A stretch of 14,771 bases of DNA from Flavobacteriia bacterium (GCA_949516455.1 CATILC010000269.1:1-14771); one strand, 5' to 3'. Shown: positions 7,444 through 14,771, counted from the first letter of the stretch. The notes: a model not told the origin generated them from the sequence alone. Numbers and translations: made by a program.

Positions 7444-7561
7444 CCCAAGCATGCTCCGTTGCAGGCTTGATCGTCCCCTTCATTGGATCCAAGCAGTTCC
7501 TATGTCCATATCTCACCTGAAGGCGGCAGGAAAATTCGCACGACTTAGGTATATTACCCTA

Positions 7562-9673
7562 ATGCTCCTGTCCGCCACATTCGAATTGCCGCTGCACCAT
7601 CCAGTACCCATTTTTGGATTGGTCTTGCTCATTCTTTTGCTGGCGCCTATGGCTTTCACTAGATTGAAGATCCCAGGGATCATTGGACTGATCATCAGTG
7701 GTTTGTTGATCGGCCCACACGGTTTCAATATCCTCGAGCGCGGAGAGAGTGTGGAACTCTTTTCCACCATCGGCATTTTGTACATCATGTTTTTGGCCGG
7801 TCTGGAGCTGGAGATGAACGAGTTTCTCAAGAACAGGATCCGCTCTTTGGTCTTTGGTGGATTGAGTTTTCTGATCCCTTTTGCATCGGGCATTTGGATT
7901 GGCCACAGTCTTTTGGGTTTTTCTCTTGAAGCGGGATTCATCACTGGCTTGATGCTCGCTTCGCATACGCTGGTGGCCTATCCCATTGCCTCTCGATTGG
8001 GCATACAGAAGAATCGGGTCGTCATGATCACTGTTGGGGGAACCATTTTGGCCGACTCGCTCGTCCTGGTCTTTCTCGCCGTGGTGGAGGGATTTCTCTC
8101 AGGCGAGGTTTCGGTTGTTTTTTGGCTGCGGCTGATCGGTTCGATCGCGGGCTTCATCGCATTCGTCTTTTTGACCTATCCGCACATCGGCAGGTGGTTT
8201 TTTAAAAATGTGGAGAGCGACCACAACACGCAATTCGTCTTTGTGCTCACCATGGTCTTTCTGGCTGCCTTTCTTGCCGAAATAGCGGGTATGGAAGCCA
8301 TCATCGGTGCGTTCATGAGTGGATTGGCTCTGAACCGCCTGATCCCGGGGCAATCAGCACTGATGAGCCGCCTGGAATTCGTCGGAAATTCCATTTTCAT
8401 TCCCTTCTTTCTGATCTCGGTCGGAATGATGGTGGACCTGCGCATCTTCATGGAGAACTGGACGCTCATCCTCATCGTAAGTATTTTGACCGTTGCTGCC
8501 GTCGCGACCAAATGGCTGGCGGCATGGATCACCCAGATCTCATTCCATTTCAATTCGGTGCAGCGAAATGTGATGTTCGGGCTTTCCACGGCACGAGCCG
8601 CCGCGACCATCGCCGTGGTCCTTGTGGGTTTTGAGGCCGGAGCAGTGGATGCCGAATTGGTCAACGCCACGGTTGCAGTCATTCTACTGACCAGTCTGGT
8701 AGGCTCTGTCGTCACGGAAAATGCAGGCCGGAAACTCGCGGCCATGGAAAAGAGATACGAACCAGAGCATCCATTGGATGAAGACCGTATTCTGATTCCG
8801 GTGGCCAATCCAGCCACCGCAGAGTACCTCCTGGACTTTGCTGTCGCCATCCGGCAGCCCGGAAGCAGTTATCCGATCATGGCTTTGAGCGTGGTGAAGG
8901 ACGACGATGCAGCCCGAAAGGAATCGCGTGCCCAGCGTCATTTGCTCGATGAGGCCATGACCCATCTTCGGGCCATGGATGTGCCTGCTCAGGCGCTGAC
9001 ACGCATCGATATGAATGTTTCCAGCGGGATCGTTCGCGCCATGAAAGAACGGGCGGCCAACGAACTGATCATCGGTTGGAACGAGCGCATGAGTACCCGT
9101 GACTTCTTCTTTGGTTCCACCTTGCATCAGGTACTCCATCAGTCATTCCAAATGGTGTACGTGCTTCGTCAGATCCAACCGCTGAACACCAATGAGGATC
9201 TGTTCATCATCATGAATGAGAATGCACGCTTCGAGTATGGTTTTGTCCTGTGGGTGGACAAGATGGCGGCGATCGCCCGTCACCTGACAGCCACACTTCA
9301 CTTCATTGGCGATCGCGAGGGTCTGGAAGCTGTTGGCAACCGTTTGGAGACGGTCCGGAATCCAGCGCCGGTCAACTTCTATGAATCCACTTTGGACATG
9401 GCCACTCAAACGGTGCACCGTCATGCAGATGCCAATGACCTGATCATTCTGATCTCTGCCCGTGGCGGCACCTTGTCCTATGACGACGCACTGGATGCCT
9501 ATCCCAAAAAACTGCAGCAAGAATTCCCAAAGAACAACCTGTTGACCATTTTCCCGCAACAACAACACGATCAATCTCGTTCGGACCACGGTTATCCAAT
9601 AACTTCGTCTCCTCACTTCCCCAAGGTCAGCGGACTGAACAAGATTTGGGAGCGAATTAGAAAAAACACCTGA
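7562..9673 (+). CDS. CPA2-type cation:proton antiporter with C-terminal Usp-like region
   Basis: The 703-residue product has two parts. Residues 8-385 form a Na+/H+-exchanger domain of about 12 helices, with family segments such as KIPGIIGLIISGLLIGPHGF, TIGILYIMFLAGLELEM, AEIAGMEAIIGAFMSGLALN and FIPFFLISVGMMVDL. The ion-site aspartate is D165 in GGTILADSLVL, preceded by Ala rather than the Asp, Asn or Gln of well-studied antiporters. Residues about 408-665 look like two tandem cytosolic universal-stress-protein folds. The first keeps a Usp-like nucleotide loop (LIIGWNERMST...FFFGST); the second is degenerate. Such domains usually regulate transport. Likely role is monovalent cation/proton exchange at the inner membrane; the ion is unknown. 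The frame is open to an ATG at 7421, inside the folE promoter region; 7562 gives a short N-terminus before the first helix. miaE follows after 3 bp. Confidence 0.88.
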   Translation: MLLSATFELPLHHPVPIFGLVLLILLLAPMAFTRLKIPGIIGLIISGLLIGPHGFNILERGESVELFSTIGILYIMFLAGLELEMNEFLKNRIRSLVFGGLSFLIPFASGIWIGHSLLGFSLEAGFITGLMLASHTLVAYPIASRLGIQKNRVVMITVGGTILADSLVLVFLAVVEGFLSGEVSVVFWLRLIGSIAGFIAFVFLTYPHIGRWFFKNVESDHNTQFVFVLTMVFLAAFLAEIAGMEAIIGAFMSGLALNRLIPGQSALMSRLEFVGNSIFIPFFLISVGMMVDLRIFMENWTLILIVSILTVAAVATKWLAAWITQISFHFNSVQRNVMFGLSTARAAATIAVVLVGFEAGAVDAELVNATVAVILLTSLVGSVVTENAGRKLAAMEKRYEPEHPLDEDRILIPVANPATAEYLLDFAVAIRQPGSSYPIMALSVVKDDDAARKESRAQRHLLDEAMTHLRAMDVPAQALTRIDMNVSSGIVRAMKERAANELIIGWNERMSTRDFFFGSTLHQVLHQSFQMVYVLRQIQPLNTNEDLFIIMNENARFEYGFVLWVDKMAAIARHLTATLHFIGDREGLEAVGNRLETVRNPAPVNFYESTLDMATQTVHRHADANDLIILISARGGTLSYDDALDAYPKKLQQEFPKNNLLTIFPQQQHDQSRSDHGYPITSSPHFPKVSGLNKIWERIRKNT

Positions 9674-9676
9674 TGC

Positions 9677-10258
9677 ATGCTCGGATTGAAGTTGCCTACA
9701 GACCCTCGTTGGGCACATATCGCTGAAGAGAACCTGGAAGAGATCCTGAGTGATCATGCCTATTGTGAGCAAAAGGCGGCATCGACGGCCATCTCATTGA
9801 TGATCACCTATCCGGAGTATTCTGAATTGGTCACGGAAATGGCCGCCCTGGCACGCGAAGAGATGAGCCACTTTGAAATGGTTCATCAAAGACTATTGGA
9901 TCGGGGTTTTGTTTTGGGTAGGGAACGCAAGGACGAATACGTGGGACGCATCAGCCATTTTTTCAAGAAGACCTCAGACCGTGAACTTCGGCTGATCCAC
10001 AGACTCCTGATCGCGGCCCTGATCGAGGCCCGAAGTTGCGAGCGATTCAAAGTGCTCAGCGAACATTTGGAGGACGAAGAACTCGCCTCTTTTTACAAAC
10101 GATTGATGGCCAGCGAGGCGGGACATTACACCCTGTTTCTTCGCTTGGCCCGGAGCTATGGCAACCGGACAGAGGTCGATCGTCTCTGGTCAGAGCTGTT
10201 GAAATACGAAGGTGAAGTCATCAAAGAATTCGGAACACAAGAACACATCCATGGATGA
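9677..10258 (+). CDS. miaE: tRNA-(ms2io6A37)-hydroxylase, MiaE-like di-iron enzyme
   Basis: The 193-residue product is a ferritin-like four-helix di-iron protein. All six expected ligands are visible: E31 (HAYCEQKA), E62 and H65 (EEMSHFEMV), E117 (LIEARSCERF), and E147 and H150 (ASEAGHYTLF). This spacing and the sequence around it match MiaE, which hydroxylates the isopentenyl side chain of ms2i6A37 in tRNAs reading UNN codons, using O2. The substrate-forming enzymes MiaA and MiaB are not in the window. The gene starts 3 bp after the antiporter stop and overlaps gcvT by 8 bp, so all three are probably on one mRNA. Family call is firm; hydroxylation of ms2i6A is inferred from the family. Confidence 0.9.
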   Translation: MLGLKLPTDPRWAHIAEENLEEILSDHAYCEQKAASTAISLMITYPEYSELVTEMAALAREEMSHFEMVHQRLLDRGFVLGRERKDEYVGRISHFFKKTSDRELRLIHRLLIAALIEARSCERFKVLSEHLEDEELASFYKRLMASEAGHYTLFLRLARSYGNRTEVDRLWSELLKYEGEVIKEFGTQEHIHG

Positions 10259-11333
10259 ACACAACCTAAAAAAAACCGCTCTGCATGAAGAGCACCTTGC
10301 TGAGGGAGCCAAGATGGTTCCTTTTGCAGGATACGATATGCCCGTTCAGTATGAAGGACTCAAGGCCGAGCATTTCGCTGTTCGTGAAAAGGCCGGGATC
10401 TTCGACGTTTCGCATATGGGAGAATTTTTGGTCAAAGGATCGGGTGCACGTGCCTTTCTGCAATGGGTCACATCCAATGATGTCGACCGACTCGTACCGG
10501 GTAAGGTGCAGTATTCCTGTCTTCCGAACGAGACAGGCGGCATAGTGGACGACCTACTGGTCTACTGCCTCAGCGATCAGGAATTCATGTTGGTGGTCAA
10601 TGCGTCGAACATCCAAAAGGACTGGAACTGGTTGCATCGGTGGACGGCACCTTACGATGTGGAACTCGAAGATCAAAGCAATGAATGGAGTCTCCTCGCT
10701 GTTCAGGGCCCGGAAGTCACCGAGATGCTGCAGCCATTGACGGAGATCCCTCTTGCCGAAATGCCCTATTACAGCTTTTCAAAAGGGAATATGGCCGGAG
10801 TATCGGACATTTTGATCTCGGCAACAGGCTACACGGGAGCGGGTGGTTTTGAGCTGTATGTCAAGAATCAGCAGGCCGTGGATCTTTGGAAGGAGATACG
10901 TGCGCTCGGTGCAGCGCCAGCAGGTCTGGGCGCGCGAGACACCCTGCGGTTGGAAAAAGCATTTTGCCTTTATGGAAACGACCTCAGCGACACCACTTCC
11001 CCTTTGGAAGCAGGTCTGGGATGGATCACCAAATTCAAGAAGGACTTTATTCAGAAAGAACAGCTGCTTGAACAGAAGGAAGACGGCTTGAAAAGAAAGC
11101 TTGTCGGATTCGAAATGGTCGAGCGCGGCATCCCCAGAAAAGGCTACACAGTATTGAACGCCCATGGAGAAGAGGTAGGGGAGGTGAGCAGCGGAACACA
11201 GTCTCCAAGCCTTGATCGCGCAATAGGACTGGCCTACGTGTCGATTCCAAATACCTCAGAAGGTACGGAACTGCAGGTGCAGATAAGGAACAAAGCGGTA
11301 AAGGCGAAAATTGTGCGCACACCATTTATGTGA
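10251..11333 (+). CDS. gcvT: Aminomethyltransferase (glycine cleavage system T protein)
   Basis: The 360-residue enzyme transfers the aminomethyl carbon from lipoylated H protein to tetrahydrofolate, giving 5,10-methylene-THF and ammonia. Family marks are MVPFAGYDMPVQY (22-34), IFDVSHMGE (50-58), GGIVDDLLVY with the catalytic-site D101, YTGAGGFELY (194-203) and GLGARDTLRLEKAFCLYGND (225-244). The C-terminal domain continues with GFEMVERGIPRKGY and ends normally. The ATG at 10251 is chosen because the frame's earlier ATG at 10212 would overlap miaE by 47 bp and adds a charged leader not typical of GcvT; even so it overlaps miaE by 8 bp, suggesting coupling. gcvH and gcvP are not nearby. Confidence 0.96.
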   Translation: MDEHNLKKTALHEEHLAEGAKMVPFAGYDMPVQYEGLKAEHFAVREKAGIFDVSHMGEFLVKGSGARAFLQWVTSNDVDRLVPGKVQYSCLPNETGGIVDDLLVYCLSDQEFMLVVNASNIQKDWNWLHRWTAPYDVELEDQSNEWSLLAVQGPEVTEMLQPLTEIPLAEMPYYSFSKGNMAGVSDILISATGYTGAGGFELYVKNQQAVDLWKEIRALGAAPAGLGARDTLRLEKAFCLYGNDLSDTTSPLEAGLGWITKFKKDFIQKEQLLEQKEDGLKRKLVGFEMVERGIPRKGYTVLNAHGEEVGEVSSGTQSPSLDRAIGLAYVSIPNTSEGTELQVQIRNKAVKAKIVRTPFM

Positions 11334-11362
11334 GCTGCACTTTCCGCCCTAAACCAGTTGTC

Positions 11363-11386
11363 AAAAAGTCTCTGAATACCCAGAGA
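11363..11386 (-). terminator. Probable intrinsic terminator of the cold-shock gene
   Basis: On the minus strand the stem TCTCTG-GGTATT-CAGAGA (11369-11386) has six perfect pairs and a 6-nt loop, followed at once by ACTTTTTG. That is a short but standard hairpin plus T run. It lies 15 bp past the csp stop codon at 11401. On the plus strand the same hairpin is followed by purines, so it should not end gcvT transcription efficiently. Confidence 0.5.
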
Positions 11387-11400
11387 GAAGAAGAGGTGTA

Positions 11401-11598
11401 TTATTCCTCTGCCTTCTTCACATTGACTGCGTTCGGACCTTTCTTTCCTTCCTTGACCTCGAATTCAACACGGTCATCCTCGCGGATGCTGTCGATAAGG
11501 CCAGTAGCGTGAACGAAGAGATCGGTCTTGGATTCGTCGTCGACAATAAAACCAAATCCCTTGGTTTCATTGTAGAACTTAACCGTTCCTGTTTTCAT
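11401..11598 (-). CDS. Cold-shock domain protein (CspA family)
   Basis: The 65-residue product is a single cold-shock OB-fold that binds single-stranded nucleic acid. RNP1 is KGFGFI at 13-18 and RNP2 is LFVHAT at 27-32. The N-terminal MKTGTVKFYNETKGFGFI and the closing VEFEVKEGKKGPNAVNV segment are typical. Length is normal for a bacterial Csp. It probably acts as an RNA chaperone, and cold induction cannot be judged from sequence. A perfect -7 element 22 bp upstream of the ATG predicts a short leader, unlike the long 5' UTR of E. coli cspA. It is a single-gene unit between convergent gcvT and upstream gap, which reads the same way. Confidence 0.96.
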   Translation of the reverse strand: MKTGTVKFYNETKGFGFIVDDESKTDLFVHATGLIDSIREDDRVEFEVKEGKKGPNAVNVKKAEE

Positions 11599-11620
11599 TG
11601 GGTGATTGATAATTTGCGGT

Positions 11621-11628
11621 CAAAAGTA
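11621..11628 (-). promoter_or_regulatory. -7 promoter element of the cold-shock gene
   Basis: TACTTTTG on the minus strand is a perfect match to the Bacteroidota -7 consensus TAnnTTTG. It predicts transcription starting near 11614 and a leader of about 16 nt before the csp ATG at 11598. No clear -33 TTG is seen. It implies the gene is not dependent on read-through from gap. Confidence 0.55.
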
Positions 11629-11724
11629 GTCTTCAGCACCCGGATAGGCGCTTTCCTTTTGAATTTATTTGCGGTTTGGGTGTAATCCCCTTTATTTCAG
11701 TTATATAGACGTCGGTATGAAGCC

Positions 11725-13179
11725 TCAATAGTAGGATTTTCTGCGAACTTGGGCGATGTATTTCGACAAACGCATGACCTGTTTCGTGTATCCGAACTCA
11801 TTGTCGTACCAGACGTAGACGACAGCCGTCCTGTTGTCGCTGTGGACCAAAGTGGCCTGGCTGTCGAAGACTGAAGGACAAGAGTTGCCAATGATGTCTG
11901 AGGAAACCAGCTCATTGCTCGTATGGTAGCAGATCTGTTCGACCAGGTCGCCATTCAAGGCAACTTTTCGCAACAATTCGTTCAGTTTTTCTCTGCTCGT
12001 ATCTTTTTCAAGGGTGAGGTTCAATATGGCCAGAGAGCCATCGGGAACGGGCACGCGTATGGCGTTGGAGGTCAGTTTGGCGCCAAGTCCTGGTATGGCC
12101 TTGTCTACGGCCTTTCCTGCTCCAGTCTCTGTGATGACCATATTCATTGTAGCCGCGCGCCCTCTGCGGTACTTCTTGTGCATGTTGTCCACGAGATTCT
12201 GGTCGTTCGTGAAGGCATGAATGGTTTCAATATGCCCTTTCTCAATGCCCAGCTCGTCGTTGATCACCTTCAGTACGGGAACGATTGCATTGGTCGTGCA
12301 GGAGGCTGCGGAGAATATGTCCATTTTGGAGGGGTCGAACAGCTTCTGATTCACACCATGTACGATATTCGGTACTCCCTTGCCCGGCGCGGTGAGCAAT
12401 ACTTTGGAGGCTCCTTTTGAGGAAAGATGTCTCTTCAGGGCCTGCTCATCACGAAAGGCCCCCGTATTGTCAATGATCAGTGCATCCTCAATGCCAAAGG
12501 CGGTGTAGTCGATGTCCTCGGGCTGTGGAGCGGAGATCATATGCACCAAGCGGCCGTTGACCATCAGGGCGTTCCGTTCTGCATCGGCTTCTACGGTTCC
12601 AGGAAAAGGTCCGTGAACGGAATCGACACGCAGCAGGGAGGCTCTTTTTTCGAGAGCTTCAGCTCCCTTGTCCCGGGTCACCACGGCACGGAGCCGCAAT
12701 TGCTCGCCTCTTCCTTCCATATGCAGCAGCTCGCGGGCTACCAGTCGGCCGATCCGACCAAAACCGTAGAGGACGACATCGCGCGGTTCTGTGCGGTTCT
12801 TTTCAACAGCCCCGATGAAGCTACGCAGTTTATCGGCCAGGAAGGAATGCACATCGCCGTGCTGTTCACCCTCGTTCATCCATTCGGCCGTCAGCTTTCC
12901 AATGTCCATTCGGGCAGGACAGAGGTCCATCTCGCTCATGGCTTCGGCCAGGCTCAAGGTGTCATGGATGGTGATGCTGTGGCCAACCACCTCCCGTGCG
13001 TAGTGATGCAGATTGAGGATCTCACTGTTGCGTTTGTCCAACAATGGATGGCGGAAGAGCAGGGTCTCAATGCCCTTGTCGTACCATAGTTCATTGATGA
13101 TCTTTGAAAAAGCAACAGCTGCTTTCTCGCTTTCGATGCGGCTTTTGATGCCTGACTGATAGGATTGGTTATCGATCAT
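11725..13179 (-). CDS. gap: Glyceraldehyde-3-phosphate dehydrogenase, long form with N-terminal extension
   Basis: The 484-residue protein has a full GAPDH unit from about residue 134, preceded by a helical extension of about 130 residues. The NAD(P)-binding loop is GFGRIGR (139-145), the catalytic cysteine is C294 in AASCTTNAIVP, and the catalytic histidine is H321 in HAFTNDQNL. Other marks are RGRAATMNMV and VWYDNEFGY. The second cysteine of the usual SCTTNC motif is Ala298 here. After the second beta strand the sequence is VVTRDKG, keeping the Asp usual in NAD-dependent enzymes. GAPDHs of this length are known in Bacteroidota and some Proteobacteria beside the short glycolytic form of about 335 residues. 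Whether this one serves glycolysis or gluconeogenesis is not settled. A perfect -7 element lies about 42 bp upstream. Confidence 0.94.
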   Translation of the reverse strand: MIDNQSYQSGIKSRIESEKAAVAFSKIINELWYDKGIETLLFRHPLLDKRNSEILNLHHYAREVVGHSITIHDTLSLAEAMSEMDLCPARMDIGKLTAEWMNEGEQHGDVHSFLADKLRSFIGAVEKNRTEPRDVVLYGFGRIGRLVARELLHMEGRGEQLRLRAVVTRDKGAEALEKRASLLRVDSVHGPFPGTVEADAERNALMVNGRLVHMISAPQPEDIDYTAFGIEDALIIDNTGAFRDEQALKRHLSSKGASKVLLTAPGKGVPNIVHGVNQKLFDPSKMDIFSAASCTTNAIVPVLKVINDELGIEKGHIETIHAFTNDQNLVDNMHKKYRRGRAATMNMVITETGAGKAVDKAIPGLGAKLTSNAIRVPVPDGSLAILNLTLEKDTSREKLNELLRKVALNGDLVEQICYHTSNELVSSDIIGNSCPSVFDSQATLVHSDNRTAVVYVWYDNEFGYTKQVMRLSKYIAQVRRKSYY

Positions 13180-13220
13180 TGTGGGGGAGGTTAGCAGATT
13201 AGGGGGATGAATGATCGTCG

Positions 13221-13251
13221 CAAAAATAGTCCTGCGAACACTTTTGTTGAA
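13221..13251 (-). promoter_or_regulatory. Promoter of the gap gene
   Basis: The minus-strand -7 element TATTTTTG (13221-13228) matches TAnnTTTG perfectly. Twenty bases upstream is TTC (13249-13251), one mismatch from the -33 TTG at near-standard spacing. Transcription would begin near 13214, giving a leader of about 35 nt to the ATG at 13179. It is the best-formed two-part promoter in the window. Confidence 0.55.
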
Positions 13252-13378
13252 CTCTTAGGTGAAGCTTTTATTCCACCGGAAGTTGGTTCTGCTTCCATAC
13301 AGATTTTCATATCTCCATTCTTCAATGCCAGCGCCATTGGGCTTCATATGCAAGACTCTGTTAACAAGGACTTTTCAG

Positions 13379-13386
13379 TACTTTTC
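13379..13386 (+). promoter_or_regulatory. Possible -7 element of the S8 protease gene
   Basis: TACTTTTC matches TAnnTTTG except for the last base and lies 21 bp before the ATG at 13408. No -33 TTG is found at suitable spacing. If real, transcription starts near 13393, downstream of every earlier in-frame ATG, which supports the start at 13408. Confidence 0.3.
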
Positions 13387-13407
13387 TTCAAGTTTTCAGA
13401 TCTCGGC

Positions 13408-14771
13408 ATGATGAAGTTATATCCTATTCTCTCGATCGCTTTGTACTTCTTCTGCACTCCGCTGTTGGGGCAGGCGGAACTGAGTCCGCGTCTTTTGGAA
13501 AAGATGGGTCGGACGGCAGCAACTGAAATGATCGAGGCGCGCATCTGTTTGCCCGACACGCTGAATTGGTCCCTTATCTCTGTCCAATGGGATGCCAAAG
13601 GGATCCCTGCTGAGGAACGTGTCAGACGGGTCAACCGTCTGCTTATAAGTCAGGCTAGGTTTTATCAAGATCCGGTCCTTGAGTTCCTAGAGGCTCGGGA
13701 AGCAGCTTCTGTGGGCTATGTGCAGAATTTCTACCTGACCAATTCCATCGTATTGAAAGCGCTGCCCCATGTGCTTCATGCCTGCACGACCCTGCCGCAA
13801 GTGGAACGCATCGATCTGGCGGAAGGAGAACTGGAGCCTATGGAGTTTTTTCCCGCAGCTGCGGGAAAGACCTCTGCTGTACAAGGAACGGAAAATGGAC
13901 TGAAGGCCATTCATGCACCGCAGATGTGGCAATTGGGCTATACCGGAAAAAGCAGTACGCTCTTTGTTTTTGATTCGGGTGTGTGGAGCCAGCATCCGGC
14001 CTTCTCCGACCGCTTCTTGGGCAGGCATCGCCCCATGGATCAGGCTTGGAAGGGTTTGTTCACCCGGCATCCGAGCGGCGTCAACAGCAATCATGGCACC
14101 CATGTCTGCGGAACGGCAACGGGGCTCGATCCCCGCACCGCCGATACGATCGGTGTGGCTTTCGGGTCGTATTGGATGGCCAACGACTTGATCAATGCGT
14201 CCACAGCCGCGGGTCTTCCGGACCTGGTGCATCTGATCGGTTCCTTTCAATGGGCGCTGAATCCGGATGGGGACACAGCAACTTCATCGGATGTACCGCA
14301 TGTGATCAACAACAGTTGGCGCTGGCGTGATCAGTTGGATACGGTTCAGTGCGGCGGTTTTATTGTGCAGCTGATGAACGCGATCGAAGCAGCGGGCATT
14401 GCCAATGTCTTTTCGGGTGGGAATACCGGACCGAGCAACAGCATGCTCAATTCGCCGCAGCGCATCAAGTCCAATCCGGTCAATGTTTTTTCTGTAGGCA
14501 GCGTGAACGGGAATGTGGCCTTCCCTCATCCGATCAGTGGCTTTTCTACCCGAGGTCCTTCGCAGTGTCCGAGCAGTGGAACACTCAATATCCATCCTGA
14601 GGTCGTTGCGCCTGGCGAAAATGTCCGGTCGGCCTGGGGGATGGATGGCTACAATTCCATATCGGGAACGAGTATGAGCAGTCCGCATGTTTCTGGGGCT
14701 GTGCTTCTGCTCAAAGAGGCCTTTCCACAGCTGACCGGGGCACAACTGCTCACGGCATTGTACACCACGGC
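13408..14771 (+). CDS. Secreted subtilisin-like S8 serine protease (5' part)
   Basis: The first 454 residues are visible; the gene runs off the right end. An N-terminal signal peptide (MMKLYPILSIALYFF...LLGQ) covers about 1-22. Residues about 45-145 look like an inhibitor-I9-type prodomain ending VERIDLAEGE. The catalytic domain has D189 (FVFDSGVWSQHP), H229 (NSNHGTHVCGTATG), oxyanion N339 (SGGNTGP) and S422 (SGTSMSSPHVSG), so it should be active. The segments QWALNPDG and VPHVINNSW resemble bacillopeptidase F-type subtilases. In Bacteroidota such proteases often end in a type IX secretion domain, but that part is outside the window. The frame is open back to an ATG at 13207, but the signal peptide fixes the start at 13408 or 13411. 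The gene is divergent from gap across a 228-bp gap. Confidence 0.93.
   Translation, partial: MMKLYPILSIALYFFCTPLLGQAELSPRLLEKMGRTAATEMIEARICLPDTLNWSLISVQWDAKGIPAEERVRRVNRLLISQARFYQDPVLEFLEAREAASVGYVQNFYLTNSIVLKALPHVLHACTTLPQVERIDLAEGELEPMEFFPAAAGKTSAVQGTENGLKAIHAPQMWQLGYTGKSSTLFVFDSGVWSQHPAFSDRFLGRHRPMDQAWKGLFTRHPSGVNSNHGTHVCGTATGLDPRTADTIGVAFGSYWMANDLINASTAAGLPDLVHLIGSFQWALNPDGDTATSSDVPHVINNSWRWRDQLDTVQCGGFIVQLMNAIEAAGIANVFSGGNTGPSNSMLNSPQRIKSNPVNVFSVGSVNGNVAFPHPISGFSTRGPSQCPSSGTLNIHPEVVAPGENVRSAWGMDGYNSISGTSMSSPHVSGAVLLLKEAFPQLTGAQLLTALYTT
13849..13868. repeat. Perfect 20-bp palindrome inside the protease gene
   Basis: TTTCCCGCAG is followed directly by its reverse complement, giving ten uninterrupted pairs around a central CAGCTG. 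It codes for residues about 148-153 (FPAAAG), just after the end of the prodomain. It may be a chance result of codon use, a protein-binding site or an RNA hairpin; nothing in the sequence decides. Confidence 0.6.

Noticed and set aside
7551..7558. TATATTAC as a -7 element for the antiporter
   Set aside because: It lacks the TTTG core at two positions and lies only three bases before the start codon.
8176..8850. Minus-strand open frame of 224 codons opposite the antiporter
   Set aside because: The opposite strand encodes conserved transmembrane helices. The antisense product is low in information and has no family resemblance.
9266..9317. Two GGCGATCGC octamer-like sites within about 50 bp
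   Set aside because: GATCG-containing words are frequent throughout this window through codon use, and both sites lie in conserved coding sequence, so no repeat element is claimed.
11392..11410. AGAGG / CCTCT inverted repeat as a gcvT terminator
   Set aside because: Only five pairs with a nine-base loop, overlapping the csp stop codon and without a following T run.
12427..13089. Plus-strand open frame of 220 codons opposite gap
   Set aside because: It mirrors the N-terminal half of a clearly conserved GAPDH and shows no domain of its own.

Overview
The window looks like chromosomal DNA from a member of the Bacteroidota, probably Flavobacteriales or a relative, with roughly balanced base composition by eye. 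The evidence is the gene set (a PorV/DUF5723-like outer-membrane barrel, a lipoprotein with an acidic run right after its lipidated cysteine, a long-form GAPDH, a MiaE/GcvT pair, a stand-alone receiver protein and a subtilase of the kind often exported by type IX secretion). Promoters also fit: three perfect matches to the Bacteroidota -7 element TAnnTTTG lie in front of folE, the cold-shock gene and gap. Classical Shine-Dalgarno sequences are scarce. The species cannot be named from the sequence alone.

Layout. Positions 1-1665 (+) hold the 3' part of an outer-membrane barrel gene followed by a lipoprotein gene. They converge with rarA (1672-2976, -), leaving only 6 bp. rarA is divergent, with a 23-bp gap, from a + strand group of rhomboid protease (3000-3695), inositol monophosphatase-family enzyme (3742-4557) and receiver-only response regulator (4573-4938). 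Next comes a tightly overlapped - strand operon, folE-cysS-yidD (7401 down to 4980), whose stop and start codons overlap at both junctions. Divergent from it is a + strand operon of CPA2-type cation/proton antiporter with a C-terminal Usp-like region (7562-9673), miaE (9677-10258) and gcvT (10251-11333). A - strand cold-shock gene with a probable terminator (11363-11598) and a - strand long-form GAPDH (11725-13179) follow. Finally a + strand S8 serine protease starts at 13408 and runs off the right end.

Most content is core metabolism and information processing: folate/pterin synthesis, tRNA charging and modification, one-carbon metabolism, glycolysis or gluconeogenesis, and replication-fork repair. 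Around it are envelope functions: the barrel, the lipoprotein, the rhomboid, YidD, the antiporter and the protease. I see no tRNA or rRNA gene, CRISPR array, insertion sequence, phage gene or toxin-antitoxin pair, and no clear sign of horizontal transfer. I did not find a convincing new multi-gene system. The points worth a second look are local: several start-site corrections supported by promoters, a perfect 20-bp palindrome inside the protease gene, an unusual ion-site motif in the antiporter, and the uncharacterised barrel/lipoprotein pair.
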